Shown here: positions 44,581-53,915 of the stretch, piece by piece
Layout of the letters: each line of letters begins with the position of its first letter
How positions within the stretch are numbered: the stretch's first letter is position 1
NCBI RefSeq assembly: GCF_000378085.1
Contig: NZ_KB899210.1
Location: 496,001 to 560,000, forward strand
Direction: 5' to 3'
From: Hoylesella loescheii DSM 19665 = JCM 12249 = ATCC 15930
GTDB lineage: Bacteria > Bacteroidota > Bacteroidia > Bacteroidales > Bacteroidaceae
Length of the DNA stretch: 64,000 nt
The notes under the pieces: generated by a model
Told to the model about the DNA's origin: nothing
Database searches by the model: none
The model's input: only the letters and a program-made list of their open reading frames with translations
Program-made: the position numbers and the translations under genes

Positions 44581-46575
44581 ATGAAGATACGCTATGTGGC
44601 ATTTTTGCTCTTAATGATGTGCTTTCTCCCATCGTCTGCTCAAGACGAAATAAAATGGGAGGAATATTATCAACGGTGGTTGGAAAACAACGAACAAATG
44701 GAAGAGACCAACGCCGATGCCTACGAAACTCTATCAGACATGCAAGCGCATCCGCTAAACCTAAATACCGCTACGCGCGAAGACCTCGAACGCCTGCCTT
44801 TTCTATCACCACAACAGGTGGAAAGTATCTGCGAGTATCTTTATCACTATGCACCCGTTCGCTCGTTGGCAGAACTGGCCCTAATCGAATCTATCGACTA
44901 CGATACACGCCTATTGTTGCAATGTTTCGTTTACATAGAGCACAGCAAGCCACAGCAATTCCCCACCCTCCGAAACATCATTAAATATGGCAAAAACGAA
45001 GTGGCAGGTGAAGTGAAGTTTCCCTTAACGGGAGCATCGCCTGCCAACAAAAAACACCTTGGCTACGATGTTCGGCATTGGCTAAGATACGATTTTCATC
45101 TTGGCGAGTATGTTAAGGCGGGACTATTAGCATCGCAAGATGCAGGCGAACCCTTTTTTAGCAACCGCAACAAGGCGGGCTACGACTTTTATTCTTTCTA
45201 TTTGCTAGTGCGCAAAATGGGTAGAATAAAGGCTGCCGCAGTGGGTCGTTATCGTCTGCGTTTTGGTATGGGCCTAGTTATAAACAACGACTATGGTTTT
45301 GGGAAACAAGCCTCGCTGGCAACACTTGGCCGAACAACAGGACATGTGCGAGCGCATTCTTCGCGGTCGGAAGGCAATTACTTACAAGGGGTTGCAGCTA
45401 CAATAAATCTCGCCAAGGGAGTAGACCTGTCGGCCTTTGCCTCATACAGATATATCGACGCTACACCAACGAAAGACGGAAACGCCATTAAAACGATATT
45501 GAAAACGGGCTATCACCGTACAAAAACCGAACTGGCGCATAAGCACAACGCTTTGCAATCGGTGGTGGGCACCAACCTGAACTTCTCACACAATGGGTTT
45601 CACATTGGATTAACGGCCCTACACACTGCGTTTAACCACAACCTGCAGCCCGACACGGTGCAACGGTTTCGTAAATATGCTACTCATGGCCAACATTTTT
45701 ACAATGTGGGCATTGATTATGGCTACTTAAGCAGAAAGTTAACAATTGCCGGCGAAACGGCAATTGACAAAAATCAGGCTCTTGCAACTATCAATATGGC
45801 AACCATACGCTTGTCGTCAAGATTGGACGTTATGCTTCTTCAACGTTTTTATTCGTATCGCTATCAGGCACTTTTAGCACGAAGTTTTAGCGAAGGAGGG
45901 CATGTCAACAACGAGAGCGCAATATACTTTGGCGCAAATTGGCAACCTACACGCAACTGGTTGATAAGCGGTTACACCGATTATGCTTATTTTTCACAGC
46001 CCCGCTACCGAGTATCCACTTCGTCTACGGCATGGGACAACATGCTTACAGCTACTTATACACGCGGCATTTCTACCTGGATGGCACGCTACCGCTTTCG
46101 AAAGAAACAAGAGAATGCTACAGGCAGTCATAAGGTCATTGACAAAAAAGAGAACCGTTTCCGACTGGCCTATAGCCTAACTACCGATAATTGGCACGCC
46201 AAAATACAAGCCGACGGCGTAATGATACAAGGCAACGGACTTAAAAGCGGATGGATGGCAAGCGTTAGCGGTGGATGGCAAACAACGAAAACAAAACTAG
46301 ATGCGGTTCTAAGCTATTTCAACACAAACAGCTTTGACAGTAGAATTTATACCTATGAACGTGGACTGCGGTACAATTTCTCGTTTCCTTCGTTTTTTGG
46401 TAGGGGCTATCGCACTGCATTATTAGGTCGGTTGGCGATAAACAGCCACCTGCTGTTCATTGCCAAACTAGGATACACTCATCGTTTTCACATTCCTAAG
46501 AGCCAAGTTAACGTTCATTCCAACACGCAGAAAGATCAAGCAGACGCCGACCTACAACTTATTTGGAAGTTTTAA
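44581..46575 (+). CDS. Exported helix-hairpin-helix protein with beta-barrel-like C-terminal domain
   Basis: 664 residues. Signal peptide (cleaved after SSAQ, near 21), then at about 56-120 a ComEA/Psb-type helix-hairpin-helix region (HPLNLNTATREDLERLPFLS, then VRSLAELALIESID), then about 500 residues rich in alternating strands, ending LQLIWKF with an aromatic C-terminus. It therefore appears to be an outer membrane barrel with a periplasmic HHH module. HHH repeats bind DNA in ComEA and structure elsewhere; here the role is unknown. Proteins of this build are common in Bacteroidetes. It is divergent from the addAB cluster and ends at a convergent gap with GH25. Confidence 0.75.
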   Translation: MKIRYVAFLLLMMCFLPSSAQDEIKWEEYYQRWLENNEQMEETNADAYETLSDMQAHPLNLNTATREDLERLPFLSPQQVESICEYLYHYAPVRSLAELALIESIDYDTRLLLQCFVYIEHSKPQQFPTLRNIIKYGKNEVAGEVKFPLTGASPANKKHLGYDVRHWLRYDFHLGEYVKAGLLASQDAGEPFFSNRNKAGYDFYSFYLLVRKMGRIKAAAVGRYRLRFGMGLVINNDYGFGKQASLATLGRTTGHVRAHSSRSEGNYLQGVAATINLAKGVDLSAFASYRYIDATPTKDGNAIKTILKTGYHRTKTELAHKHNALQSVVGTNLNFSHNGFHIGLTALHTAFNHNLQPDTVQRFRKYATHGQHFYNVGIDYGYLSRKLTIAGETAIDKNQALATINMATIRLSSRLDVMLLQRFYSYRYQALLARSFSEGGHVNNESAIYFGANWQPTRNWLISGYTDYAYFSQPRYRVSTSSTAWDNMLTATYTRGISTWMARYRFRKKQENATGSHKVIDKKENRFRLAYSLTTDNWHAKIQADGVMIQGNGLKSGWMASVSGGWQTTKTKLDAVLSYFNTNSFDSRIYTYERGLRYNFSFPSFFGRGYRTALLGRLAINSHLLFIAKLGYTHRFHIPKSQVNVHSNTQKDQADADLQLIWKF

Positions 46576-47221
46576 GCAAGCAGAGAAAGCGGAGAATAGC
46601 ATTTAAGTCGGGGAAAGTCGGTTCTTTGAGATGGCCATTCGTTTCTTATCTAACCTTGATCAAAAAAGTATCGTACCTTATCCCGAACTCAAGTGACGTT
46701 TTATTTTAGCACACCATCTAGGCGGTTCATTGCACAACCAACCACTACCAGCACACCATTCCTACCTCCAAACGCCATCTTTCATTCCCCACCTAATAAG
46801 CTCGTGCAGTGAGCTTTTAAAACTCTCACCTTGTTACAGCTAAGTTGGACTCCCGTTCCAGATAAGTTGGAACCGTGTTCCAATTCAACTGGAACAGCAT
46901 TCCAGATAACATGGAACAGCCGTCCAAAATACATTTAACGTGGCGATTAATCTAATAATGCATAATCAGGGCATAGAAAACGCATTTTCAGAACGATGAA
47001 AATGCAAACGACGGAATGGTGAATTGGCGAGTTCGGGATAATAAACAACTGATAATAGTCTAACAACAAACATCGTATCTTATCCCGATTCACATAATAG
47101 CTTATATACTTATGAAAGATGTTGCACTAACTATCGCGTCAATGTAAACAGGTATAGCGTTGCCTATTGAGTATAACGAGAACAAAGATTATTTTATTCT
47201 TGACTGTTTACCGCGAGCACA
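46576..47221. other. Convergent intergenic region with repeats
   Basis: 646 bases. It carries repeat copy 3 (46833-46960) and, on either side of it, short repeats built on TTATCCCGA: 46670-46690 and 47072-47092 in direct orientation (ATCGTAnCTTATCCCGA) and 47029-47041 inverted (GAGTTCGGGATAA). No gene is evident. Confidence 0.6.
46833..46960 (+). repeat. 128-bp intergenic element with four phased 22-bp palindromic units (copy 3)
   Basis: Units start at 46846, 46868, 46890 and 46912, exactly 22 bp apart, each close to TGGAAC-N3-GTTCCA. GTTACAGCTAAG lies 13 bp before the first unit and CTAATAATG begins 40 bp after the start of the last, the same distances as copy 2. It sits between the convergent HHH-barrel and GH25 genes. 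Confidence 0.82.
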
Positions 47222-48109
47222 TTATTCCCCAAAGACACGCTCCGAACCAATAGTTAACCGTTTCAGTTCGTACAAAGAGCCATTAAAGATGTTCAGGTCA
47301 ACATAACCGCGGATGCCATCCAAACGTCCAGCATCGGTGTGTTGCCAAAACTTCCACTTCCCTTTGTACTCCACCTTCTCAACATAATAGTGGGCTATCC
47401 AATAAGGATAGTCGTCGAACACGGGTGCGCTAAGGTACTGTTCCTTAAACTTATAATAGGTATAGATGATGGGTTTAACGTGATACTTGTCTTCAACGAT
47501 ATGCAACCAAGTTAACACATCACGTTGAAAATCTTCAATTGAACGATTCTTGGGCTTGTGCTCAACGTCAAGCACAGGTGGCAAATCACCTTCTTCAAGG
47601 TGCACTTGCTTTAAAAAGAAGTTGGCTTGGACTCTTGCCGACGACTTGTTGCTCCAAAAATGGTAAGCGCCACGTATAAAACCGTATTCACGAGCTTGGT
47701 AAAAGTTGTCGTTAAAGTTCTCATCGACACCCGAAGAGCCCTCTGTCGACTTCACAATGACAAATTTCAGCGGAAAACCATCTATGGTAGCATCACTCAA
47801 CTTGTCCCAATTGATTTCGCCTTGATAGTGAGATATGTCTATACCGTGAATGGCATAGCCGTCGGGATAGTTTGCATCGCCATACAAAGCACGCCAACGG
47901 AACCCCGTAGGACCAACAAAGAAGTAATAAAATACCCATACATAAAGGCACACTACACCCACACCGCCTAGCCACCACGCCCAACGACGCGACGAACCTA
48001 TAAAGCGGGGAATGAGAAAATTGAAGAAACGGATGCGATGACCACCACGACCGCCACTTCTCTTGGTGTATTTTCTATTCCGAACCTTCGTTGAAGATTT
48101 CCTTGCCAT
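47222..48109 (-). CDS. Glycoside hydrolase family 25 (lysozyme-type muramidase), membrane-anchored
   Basis: 295 residues. A very basic amino end (about 1-42), one membrane helix (about 43-66), then a GH25 barrel facing the periplasm. Catalytic acids appear as D91 (GIDISHYQG) and the DVE pair D181/E183 (PPVLDVEHK); GAYHFW near 148 is also typical. GH25 cleaves the MurNAc-GlcNAc bond of peptidoglycan. The signal-anchor form suggests cell-wall remodelling rather than a secreted lysin (inference). It is alone, with no clear promoter or terminator. Confidence 0.88.
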   Translation of the reverse strand: MARKSSTKVRNRKYTKRSGGRGGHRIRFFNFLIPRFIGSSRRWAWWLGGVGVVCLYVWVFYYFFVGPTGFRWRALYGDANYPDGYAIHGIDISHYQGEINWDKLSDATIDGFPLKFVIVKSTEGSSGVDENFNDNFYQAREYGFIRGAYHFWSNKSSARVQANFFLKQVHLEEGDLPPVLDVEHKPKNRSIEDFQRDVLTWLHIVEDKYHVKPIIYTYYKFKEQYLSAPVFDDYPYWIAHYYVEKVEYKGKWKFWQHTDAGRLDGIRGYVDLNIFNGSLYELKRLTIGSERVFGE

Positions 48110-48235
48110 ATATCAACAGCGTTGCGCTTATACCGCCTTGAGGCTGTATGAGAACACAGTAGCGCCAGAATGGGATTGAAGATTTAACCCCTACTTAGCC
48201 TTTTACTAGGGGCATTACTTGATGGGATTAGTGGA

Positions 48236-48273
48236 AAAAGAGCAAGAACCCACCTCATTAGGACATGGGTTCT
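48236..48273 (-). terminator. PPi-PFK gene terminator
   Basis: Arms AGAACCCA (48245-48252) and TGGGTTCT (48266-48273), 13-base loop; on the minus strand CTCTTTTTCC follows. It begins 19 bases beyond the stop of the gene. Confidence 0.75.
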
Positions 48274-48291
48274 CGCCCTCATTATACGATA

Positions 48292-49932
48292 TTACTCTTG
48301 CTCGAGAGCCAATGTACGTGTAGGAAGGTCGCACACCTCGCTCGGTCCCCAGTACTGAATGGGACCAGGATAGATGTAGCAAGTGTTCTTAGCCCACTCT
48401 TCACGCTGAGCAGCAAACGCCTTGAAAGGCTTGCCATCGAGTTCAACCAGAGCCTTACGGATAACAGGTTTCATCTCGCCGTTACGCCTTTCCATGTTCA
48501 TCATCATCGTGATGGGCACACCGCCAGCCTTCCAGTTGTCGGTATTAGCCGTAGTATTCTTCACGATAGCCATGTAACCCGTTTTGCCACTGGCAATAAG
48601 CAAGGCTGCACTTGTACCCAAAGCGTAGCAGTAATCGGCGTCGAAGTTAGACGGTGCAGCACAACGGCCTTCGTAACCAAAGAAGTGGTGCAAAGCGGCA
48701 AACTTGCCAATGAACTTGCCTTCCTTAGTCCAAGCGGCCAATTTGGCATCTACCATTTCAGAAATAAGCTTCTCGGTTTCGATGAGTGATACCTGAACGT
48801 TACCGTGCGGGTCGCGATCGAGCGACAATTGACGTGCAACACTATCGGGAAGAGTTTCGAATGTAGCCTTGTTTTCAGGCGAGAGGTGTGCCATGATGTA
48901 AGCGCGTTGTGCGTCTTTATCAAGGTCCTTGTAGTCGGCACCATGTGCAGCTAGCAGGTCGTTCAGCTCTTGGATGAGTCGACCAATAGCAGGCACAAAC
49001 TCGATAAGGCCTTCGGGGATGAGCACGACACCAAAGTTCTGTCCATTAGCAGCACGATGGGCCACGGCCGAGGCAATTTCTTCGATGATGTCGTTAAGCG
49101 TGAGGTCCTTGGCTTCAACCTCTTCGGAAATGATACAGATATTAGGCTGCGTCTGCAAAGCACATTCTAGGGCGATATGCGATGCCGAACGGCCCATCAG
49201 TTTTACAAAATGCCAATATTTACGTGCCGAATTACAGTCGCGTTCGATATTGCCGATAAGTTCACTATACGTCTTAGTAGCGGTATCGAAACCGAAAGAG
49301 GTCTCGATTTGCTCATTCTTCAAGTCACCATCGATGGTCTTGGGGCAACCGATAACCTGTACGCCATAGTTCTTGGCTGCATAATATTCGGCCAAAACGC
49401 ATGCGTTGGTGTTCGAATCATCACCACCGATAATAACGATAGCCTTGATATTGAGCTCGCGAATAATCTCCAAGCCATTCTCAAATTGCTCAGTTGTTTC
49501 AAGTTTAGTACGTCCGCTACCAATCATGTCAAAGCCACCGGTGTTACGGTACTCTTCAACGAAGTCGGCAGTTATCTCTATGTAATCGTGGTCAACAAGT
49601 CCACCAGGTCCCATAAGGAAACCATAAAGACGGTTGTTGGGGTTAAGGCGTTTCACTTCGTCGAACAAGCCAGAAATCACATTATGACCGCCTGGTGCCT
49701 GTCCGCCGCTAAGTATGATGCCTACATTGATTTCTTTCGAAGGCATTTCATCGCCTTGTACGAACTCAACCAAGGGCATTCCGTATGTGTTGGGGAACAA
49801 TTTCTTTATTTCATCCTGATTGTCTACGCTCTGTGTATGAGCACCTTCGCTCACTTTAACTGCACCTTGAAGTGCCTTTGGTAATTTGGGCTGGTAGGAA
49901 GCTCTCGCTTTCTGCAATGCACTTTTTTCCAT
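48292..49932 (-). CDS. Diphosphate--fructose-6-phosphate 1-phosphotransferase (PPi-PFK)
   Basis: 546 residues, the long (type II, beta-like) PPi-PFK. GGQAPGGHN at 76-84 and GGDDSNTNA at 169-177 (the DD form that marks PPi-dependent enzymes, where ATP enzymes have GGDGS), then PKTIDGDLKN with the catalytic TIDGD, and MGRSASH. It phosphorylates fructose 6-phosphate reversibly with pyrophosphate, saving ATP in glycolysis, and is typical of anaerobic Bacteroidales. The gene is monocistronic, with a -7 box about 125 bases upstream and a clean terminator. Confidence 0.95.
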   Translation of the reverse strand: MEKSALQKARASYQPKLPKALQGAVKVSEGAHTQSVDNQDEIKKLFPNTYGMPLVEFVQGDEMPSKEINVGIILSGGQAPGGHNVISGLFDEVKRLNPNNRLYGFLMGPGGLVDHDYIEITADFVEEYRNTGGFDMIGSGRTKLETTEQFENGLEIIRELNIKAIVIIGGDDSNTNACVLAEYYAAKNYGVQVIGCPKTIDGDLKNEQIETSFGFDTATKTYSELIGNIERDCNSARKYWHFVKLMGRSASHIALECALQTQPNICIISEEVEAKDLTLNDIIEEIASAVAHRAANGQNFGVVLIPEGLIEFVPAIGRLIQELNDLLAAHGADYKDLDKDAQRAYIMAHLSPENKATFETLPDSVARQLSLDRDPHGNVQVSLIETEKLISEMVDAKLAAWTKEGKFIGKFAALHHFFGYEGRCAAPSNFDADYCYALGTSAALLIASGKTGYMAIVKNTTANTDNWKAGGVPITMMMNMERRNGEMKPVIRKALVELDGKPFKAFAAQREEWAKNTCYIYPGPIQYWGPSEVCDLPTRTLALEQE

Positions 49933-50057
49933 TCTCTTATTTGAATTACTTAAATATGATAAATTATAAATGAATTAACAATCCACAAACCAGAACAAGC
50001 CGACAAGCCCCAACAACTTCACGTGCACGTAACAAGCCCAACTTATTCTTCAAGTGC

Positions 50058-50065
50058 AAAAGTAC
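50058..50065 (-). promoter_or_regulatory. PPi-PFK gene promoter, -7 box
   Basis: Minus-strand TACTTTTG matches TAnnTTTG. The leader would be about 120 bases; no -33 match is clear. Confidence 0.4.
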
Positions 50066-50158
50066 CAAATTTGTTGCACACTCAATCAGAAAAACGCAAC
50101 AAATGAAAATTAAGTCACATTTTTTTGCTCAAATAGCGTTTAGTATCATATTTTTTCT

Positions 50159-50166
50159 TATCTTTG
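50159..50166 (+). promoter_or_regulatory. -7 box upstream of the 89-residue protein gene
   Basis: TATCTTTG matches TAnnTTTG, with a leader of about 80 bases. No well-placed TTTG upstream. Confidence 0.4.
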
Positions 50167-50252
50167 GAAGTTGGTTGATGGTAAATATAGCATTCAACCA
50201 AAACAATCATTATGTTTAACGGGGCGGGATACCCCTTAAAATTTAATGCAAT

Positions 50253-50522
50253 ATGAACAAAAGACAACTGAAAAAAAACGTGAACTATATTTGTTCCGAA
50301 CTGTTTGCGGAGTGCGTGGCAGCTTCGCTATACTCTGAAAATGCTAACAAAGACAACATCAACGCGTTGTTGACATCTATTATCACCATACAGAACGACT
50401 TCGTAAGAAGGATTTCGCATCCTGAACCAGGCATGCCCGCAAAGGTGTTCTACAAACAATTAATAAAAGATTTCAACAATACCGTATCGGAGGTTATTGA
50501 CCATATAGCCCACCTGCAGTAA
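50253..50522 (+). CDS. Small conserved-looking hypothetical protein (89 residues)
   Basis: 89 residues, charged, soluble and probably all-helical (KKNVNYICSELFAECVAA, then DNINALLTSIITIQNDFVRRIS, then FYKQLIKDFNNTVSEVIDHIAHL). There is no motif I can name and no signal peptide. Reasons to believe it is real: ATG start behind a -7 box, a balanced amino acid composition, and position at the head of a plus-strand run before an acyltransferase. Function unknown. Confidence 0.65.
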   Translation: MNKRQLKKNVNYICSELFAECVAASLYSENANKDNINALLTSIITIQNDFVRRISHPEPGMPAKVFYKQLIKDFNNTVSEVIDHIAHLQ

Positions 50523-50707
50523 GATGACAAAAGGTCTGCAAACGAAAGCTGCGACCGAAAAAAGGAGTTACGAACAAGAAAGGAAAAACTGCTATGGACT
50601 GAACGTTCGAGAGAACGAAGTCTCGCAGAAATGGTTTACGACTGCCGTGGCGGCAGTTCGGAACACCAAAAAACGAAGTAAGCATTTACAGCTAGCAATA
50701 ACGAATA

Positions 50708-51262
50708 ATGTTAAAGAAAATCAGTGCGTGGTTATTATACCGACGTATGGGATGGAAAACCAACATCACGGTAGCTCATCCAAAGAAATATATCATATGT
50801 TTGGCACCTCACACAAGCAATATGGATTTCCTTATTGGCCAACTTTTCGCCAAGGCAGAGAATATGCCCAGTGGCTTTCTTATGAAAAGGGAATGGTTCT
50901 TTTGGCCTCTCGGTCCTATTTGGCGGAGACTAGGAGGAATACCTGTGTGGCGCGATAAAAAAACAAGTATGACCGACCAATTGGCTGAAGTTGCAAGAAA
51001 AGCCGATAAGTTTAGCCTTTGTATCACACCCGAGGGAACACGTTCGCTCAATCCTGATTGGAAGTTAGGGTTCTACTTCATCGCCCAAAAGGCAGGCATC
51101 CCCATCTTACTCTATGGCGTTGACTACGAACGCAAGTTGATAGAGTGCACCCGTATGATTGAGCCCACAGGCGATGTAGAGGGTGACATGAAGGAGATAA
51201 AATTGTATTTCAAAAACTTTAAAGGCAAAAACCCTGAACTGTTCACCACTGGTGACGTGTAA
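50708..51262 (+). CDS. 1-acyl-sn-glycerol-3-phosphate acyltransferase-like protein (PlsC family)
   Basis: 184 residues. HX4D active-site motif H35-TSNM-D40 (the usual form is NHxxxxD), the MKREWFFWP block, and PEGTRS at about 108-113, the motif that binds the glycerol phosphate. No clear membrane anchor beyond a short hydrophobic amino end. It acylates a phospholipid precursor or a related acceptor; the short form is common in Bacteroidetes. Followed 9 bases later by an exported amidase-like gene. The 185 bases before it hold no convincing gene. Confidence 0.85.
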   Translation: MLKKISAWLLYRRMGWKTNITVAHPKKYIICLAPHTSNMDFLIGQLFAKAENMPSGFLMKREWFFWPLGPIWRRLGGIPVWRDKKTSMTDQLAEVARKADKFSLCITPEGTRSLNPDWKLGFYFIAQKAGIPILLYGVDYERKLIECTRMIEPTGDVEGDMKEIKLYFKNFKGKNPELFTTGDV

Positions 51263-51271
51263 CACAGTAAG

Positions 51272-53896
51272 ATGAATAAACTTCTTTTGTGGTGCAACCT
51301 GCTGGCAGGCACATGCTTTGCAAACATGACTTGGGCACAACCTAATGCCATTTTGGCCGACCTTGACTACCAAGGACAGCCCTTAACAACCAATGTCTCT
51401 AAGCCCTACCGCATAACGGCAGGGCTTGCAGGCAGGCATTTATCAGTTTGGGCCAGTCATGGTTTGTACTACGAAGCCAAACGCAACTCGTGGCAATGGC
51501 AGCGTCCGCCACTCTTTTGTACCAACGAAGATCTCTTTACACCCACGATTGTGTTGCCTTACCTCATCCCCATGCTTGAAAAGTCGGGAGCAATAGTATT
51601 GTCGCCAAGGGAGCGCGACTTACAAACAGAAGAGGTGGTGGTGGATAACGATGCCAAGAATAGCCACCTATATAAGGAGAAAAACGGACTGCATCATTGG
51701 CGTAACACTTCCTCAAGTGGCTTTGCCAACCCGAGAGCCACTTACGTCGATGGTGAAAATCCGTTCAAAATGGGTACGGCACGAATGGCACGAACCGTGA
51801 AGCAAGAAAACAAACGAAGCGAAATTGCCTTTATTCCACAGATTAAGAACAAGGGTAAAAAAGCCGTTTATGTTTGTTACCAAACACTACCCGAAAGTAC
51901 GGATAATGCGCAATACACCGTATATCATAAGGGACAGGCTACAACTTTCAGCGTAAACCAACGCATGGGAGGCGGAACTTGGGTGTATTTTGGTACATTC
52001 GACTTTGGTGAAGGATGTTCGAAAAACAACTGCGTGGTGCTGAACAACGTCTGCTCAAAGGATGGTGTGGTGACGGCCGATGCTGTCCGCTTTGGTGGGG
52101 GCATGGGAAATATCCGTCGTGGAGAGAGTGTTAGCGGTATGCCTAGGGCTTTAGAGGGGGCTAGATACGCCGCCCAATGGTATGGTGCACCACAAGAGGT
52201 GTACAGCTCAAAGGAAGGACGCGACGACTATGGCGATGACGTGAACGCTCGCGCACTAATTTCCAACTGGTGGGCAGGTGGTTCTGCGTTTTTACCTACA
52301 AAGTCGGGGTTGGGTATTCCTATTGAGTTATGCTTGGGAATACACAGCGATGCAGGAGCAGACAGGCGCAGCAAAAACATCGTTGGCTCGTTAGCCATCT
52401 GCACTTCGTACTTCAACGATGGGCGATTGGCCACTGGCGTAACGCGAAACCTTTCTGTAAGCTTCGCCGAAAGCATGTTAGAAACAATCCATCATGACCT
52501 AAACCGCAAATTTGGACGATGGGAAGTGCGCGAGCTTATCGATAAGAACTATTCGGAAACACGTATGCCCGAAATCCCTTCGGCGATATTAGAGACACTA
52601 TCGCACCAGAATTTCCCTGACATGCGACTAGGTCACGACCCCAACTTTAAATTCGCATTGGCTCGTGCCGTGTACAAAAGCATCCTCCGCTTTATGTGTA
52701 ACCAACATGGAACAACTGCGACCGTTACTCCGTTAGCCCCTTCCTACTTCCATATCAACTACCTTTATAACGGCCAGATAAAGCTAGGATGGCGCGAAAC
52801 GAATGACGAGCTGGAGCCAACGGCTAAGCCTACGGGTTACATTTTATATACAGCTGTTGATTCGGCTGGATTTGATAACGGACAATTGGTTAAACAAAAC
52901 GAGATTGAACTCTCTTTACATCCCCACTCCACATACCGCTTTAAGGTTGCGGCAGTAAATGAAGGGGGAGAGAGTTTCACGACCGAAACCCTCTCGGCAT
53001 ATTACCAACCAGAGGCTACCAGCACCATTTTGGTGTTAGATGGCTTTGACAGGCTCTCCTCGCCAGCCGTAATTGAAACGCAACAGCTACAAGGCTTCGA
53101 TCTAAACGAAGACCTCGGGGTGAGTTTGGGTACACAAGCGGCATGGATTGGATACCAACAGAACTTCAACAAATGGGCTGCCGGCGTTGACGGATGGCAG
53201 GGATTGGGTTACAGCGACTCAAGTATGCAAGGACAATTAGTTGCAGGCAATAACCAAAATACAGTGCAAACACATGTTGAAGATATAGCTGCAACGAGAA
53301 AATACAATGTGGTATCGACATCGATGAAAGCTGTTGAGAAGGGATTGTGCAACCTTTCGCGCTACCAATGCATAGACATCGCACTCGGCTTGCAACGAAA
53401 CGATGGGCATTCGCTTGTAAACTATAAGACATTCACACCCCTCGGGCAAAAGCTTATACGCGAATATGCTCGCAATAACGGTCGATTGATTGTGAGCGGA
53501 GCATACGTTGGCACCGACATGAGGGACTCGTTGGATCAAGTTTTCTTGTCGGATGTTTTCAAAGCCTCGTTTAATGGTGCGGTGAAAACAGACACACTGC
53601 TTGCTGCCATTAGGCCATTGGCGAGCGATACAGATTCTATTGCACGAGATAGCGTTGTGGCATTGCTTTACAAATCGCCTAACGCCATACACTACGCACC
53701 CACAAAGGTAGACGTGTTAACACCCTTAGACGGTGCCACAACAGGTTATCGGTATACGGGTTGGTGGTCGGCATCGGTAGCTTACGTGGCAGGTAACCGC
53801 CGAAGTCATATCTTCGGTTTTCCCATAGAGTGTATCAAGGACAGTGAAGACCGTCGGCGGATCATGGCCGAAGCCATCGATATGATGATGAAATAA
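51272..53896 (+). CDS. Exported amidase-like protein with golvesin C-terminal-like domain (xanthan-lyase type annotation)
   Basis: 874 residues with a signal peptide (cleavage near 23, TWAQ). Region 153-278 matches the golvesin C-terminal-like beta domain (NPRATYVDG, WVYFGTFDFGEG, GVVTADAVRFGGG), often labelled xanthan lyase. It is flanked by sequence resembling N-acetylmuramoyl-L-alanine amidase type 3: LGIHSDAG near 354 and AILETLSHQNFPD near 439. A fibronectin-III-like segment follows (about 500-575), then an uncharacterised C-terminal domain of about 300 residues. The golvesin domain looks inserted into the amidase fold. Whether the zinc site is complete needs alignment. Envelope or peptidoglycan role is likely. 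Confidence 0.72.
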   Translation: MNKLLLWCNLLAGTCFANMTWAQPNAILADLDYQGQPLTTNVSKPYRITAGLAGRHLSVWASHGLYYEAKRNSWQWQRPPLFCTNEDLFTPTIVLPYLIPMLEKSGAIVLSPRERDLQTEEVVVDNDAKNSHLYKEKNGLHHWRNTSSSGFANPRATYVDGENPFKMGTARMARTVKQENKRSEIAFIPQIKNKGKKAVYVCYQTLPESTDNAQYTVYHKGQATTFSVNQRMGGGTWVYFGTFDFGEGCSKNNCVVLNNVCSKDGVVTADAVRFGGGMGNIRRGESVSGMPRALEGARYAAQWYGAPQEVYSSKEGRDDYGDDVNARALISNWWAGGSAFLPTKSGLGIPIELCLGIHSDAGADRRSKNIVGSLAICTSYFNDGRLATGVTRNLSVSFAESMLETIHHDLNRKFGRWEVRELIDKNYSETRMPEIPSAILETLSHQNFPDMRLGHDPNFKFALARAVYKSILRFMCNQHGTTATVTPLAPSYFHINYLYNGQIKLGWRETNDELEPTAKPTGYILYTAVDSAGFDNGQLVKQNEIELSLHPHSTYRFKVAAVNEGGESFTTETLSAYYQPEATSTILVLDGFDRLSSPAVIETQQLQGFDLNEDLGVSLGTQAAWIGYQQNFNKWAAGVDGWQGLGYSDSSMQGQLVAGNNQNTVQTHVEDIAATRKYNVVSTSMKAVEKGLCNLSRYQCIDIALGLQRNDGHSLVNYKTFTPLGQKLIREYARNNGRLIVSGAYVGTDMRDSLDQVFLSDVFKASFNGAVKTDTLLAAIRPLASDTDSIARDSVVALLYKSPNAIHYAPTKVDVLTPLDGATTGYRYTGWWSASVAYVAGNRRSHIFGFPIECIKDSEDRRRIMAEAIDMMMK

Positions 53897-53915
53897 TAAT
53901 TAAAACAACATAGTC

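Larger units (their letters stand above)
49933..50252. other. Divergent promoter region of PPi-PFK and the 89-residue gene
   Basis: 320 bases. It holds -7 boxes at 50058-50065 (minus) and 50159-50166 (plus), and a small GGGG/CCCC hairpin (50221-50235) just before the 50253 start. No gene is seen. Confidence 0.55.

Noticed and set aside
46833..46960. Insertion sequence or MITE with terminal inverted repeats
   Set aside because: No inverted ends or target duplications were seen at the borders of the three aligned copies, and no transposase is nearby; small non-autonomous origin is not excluded but not supported.
50524..50958. 144-codon frame between the 89-residue gene and the acyltransferase
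   Set aside because: Its second half overlaps the clear acyltransferase gene in another frame, and the first half has no recognisable features.
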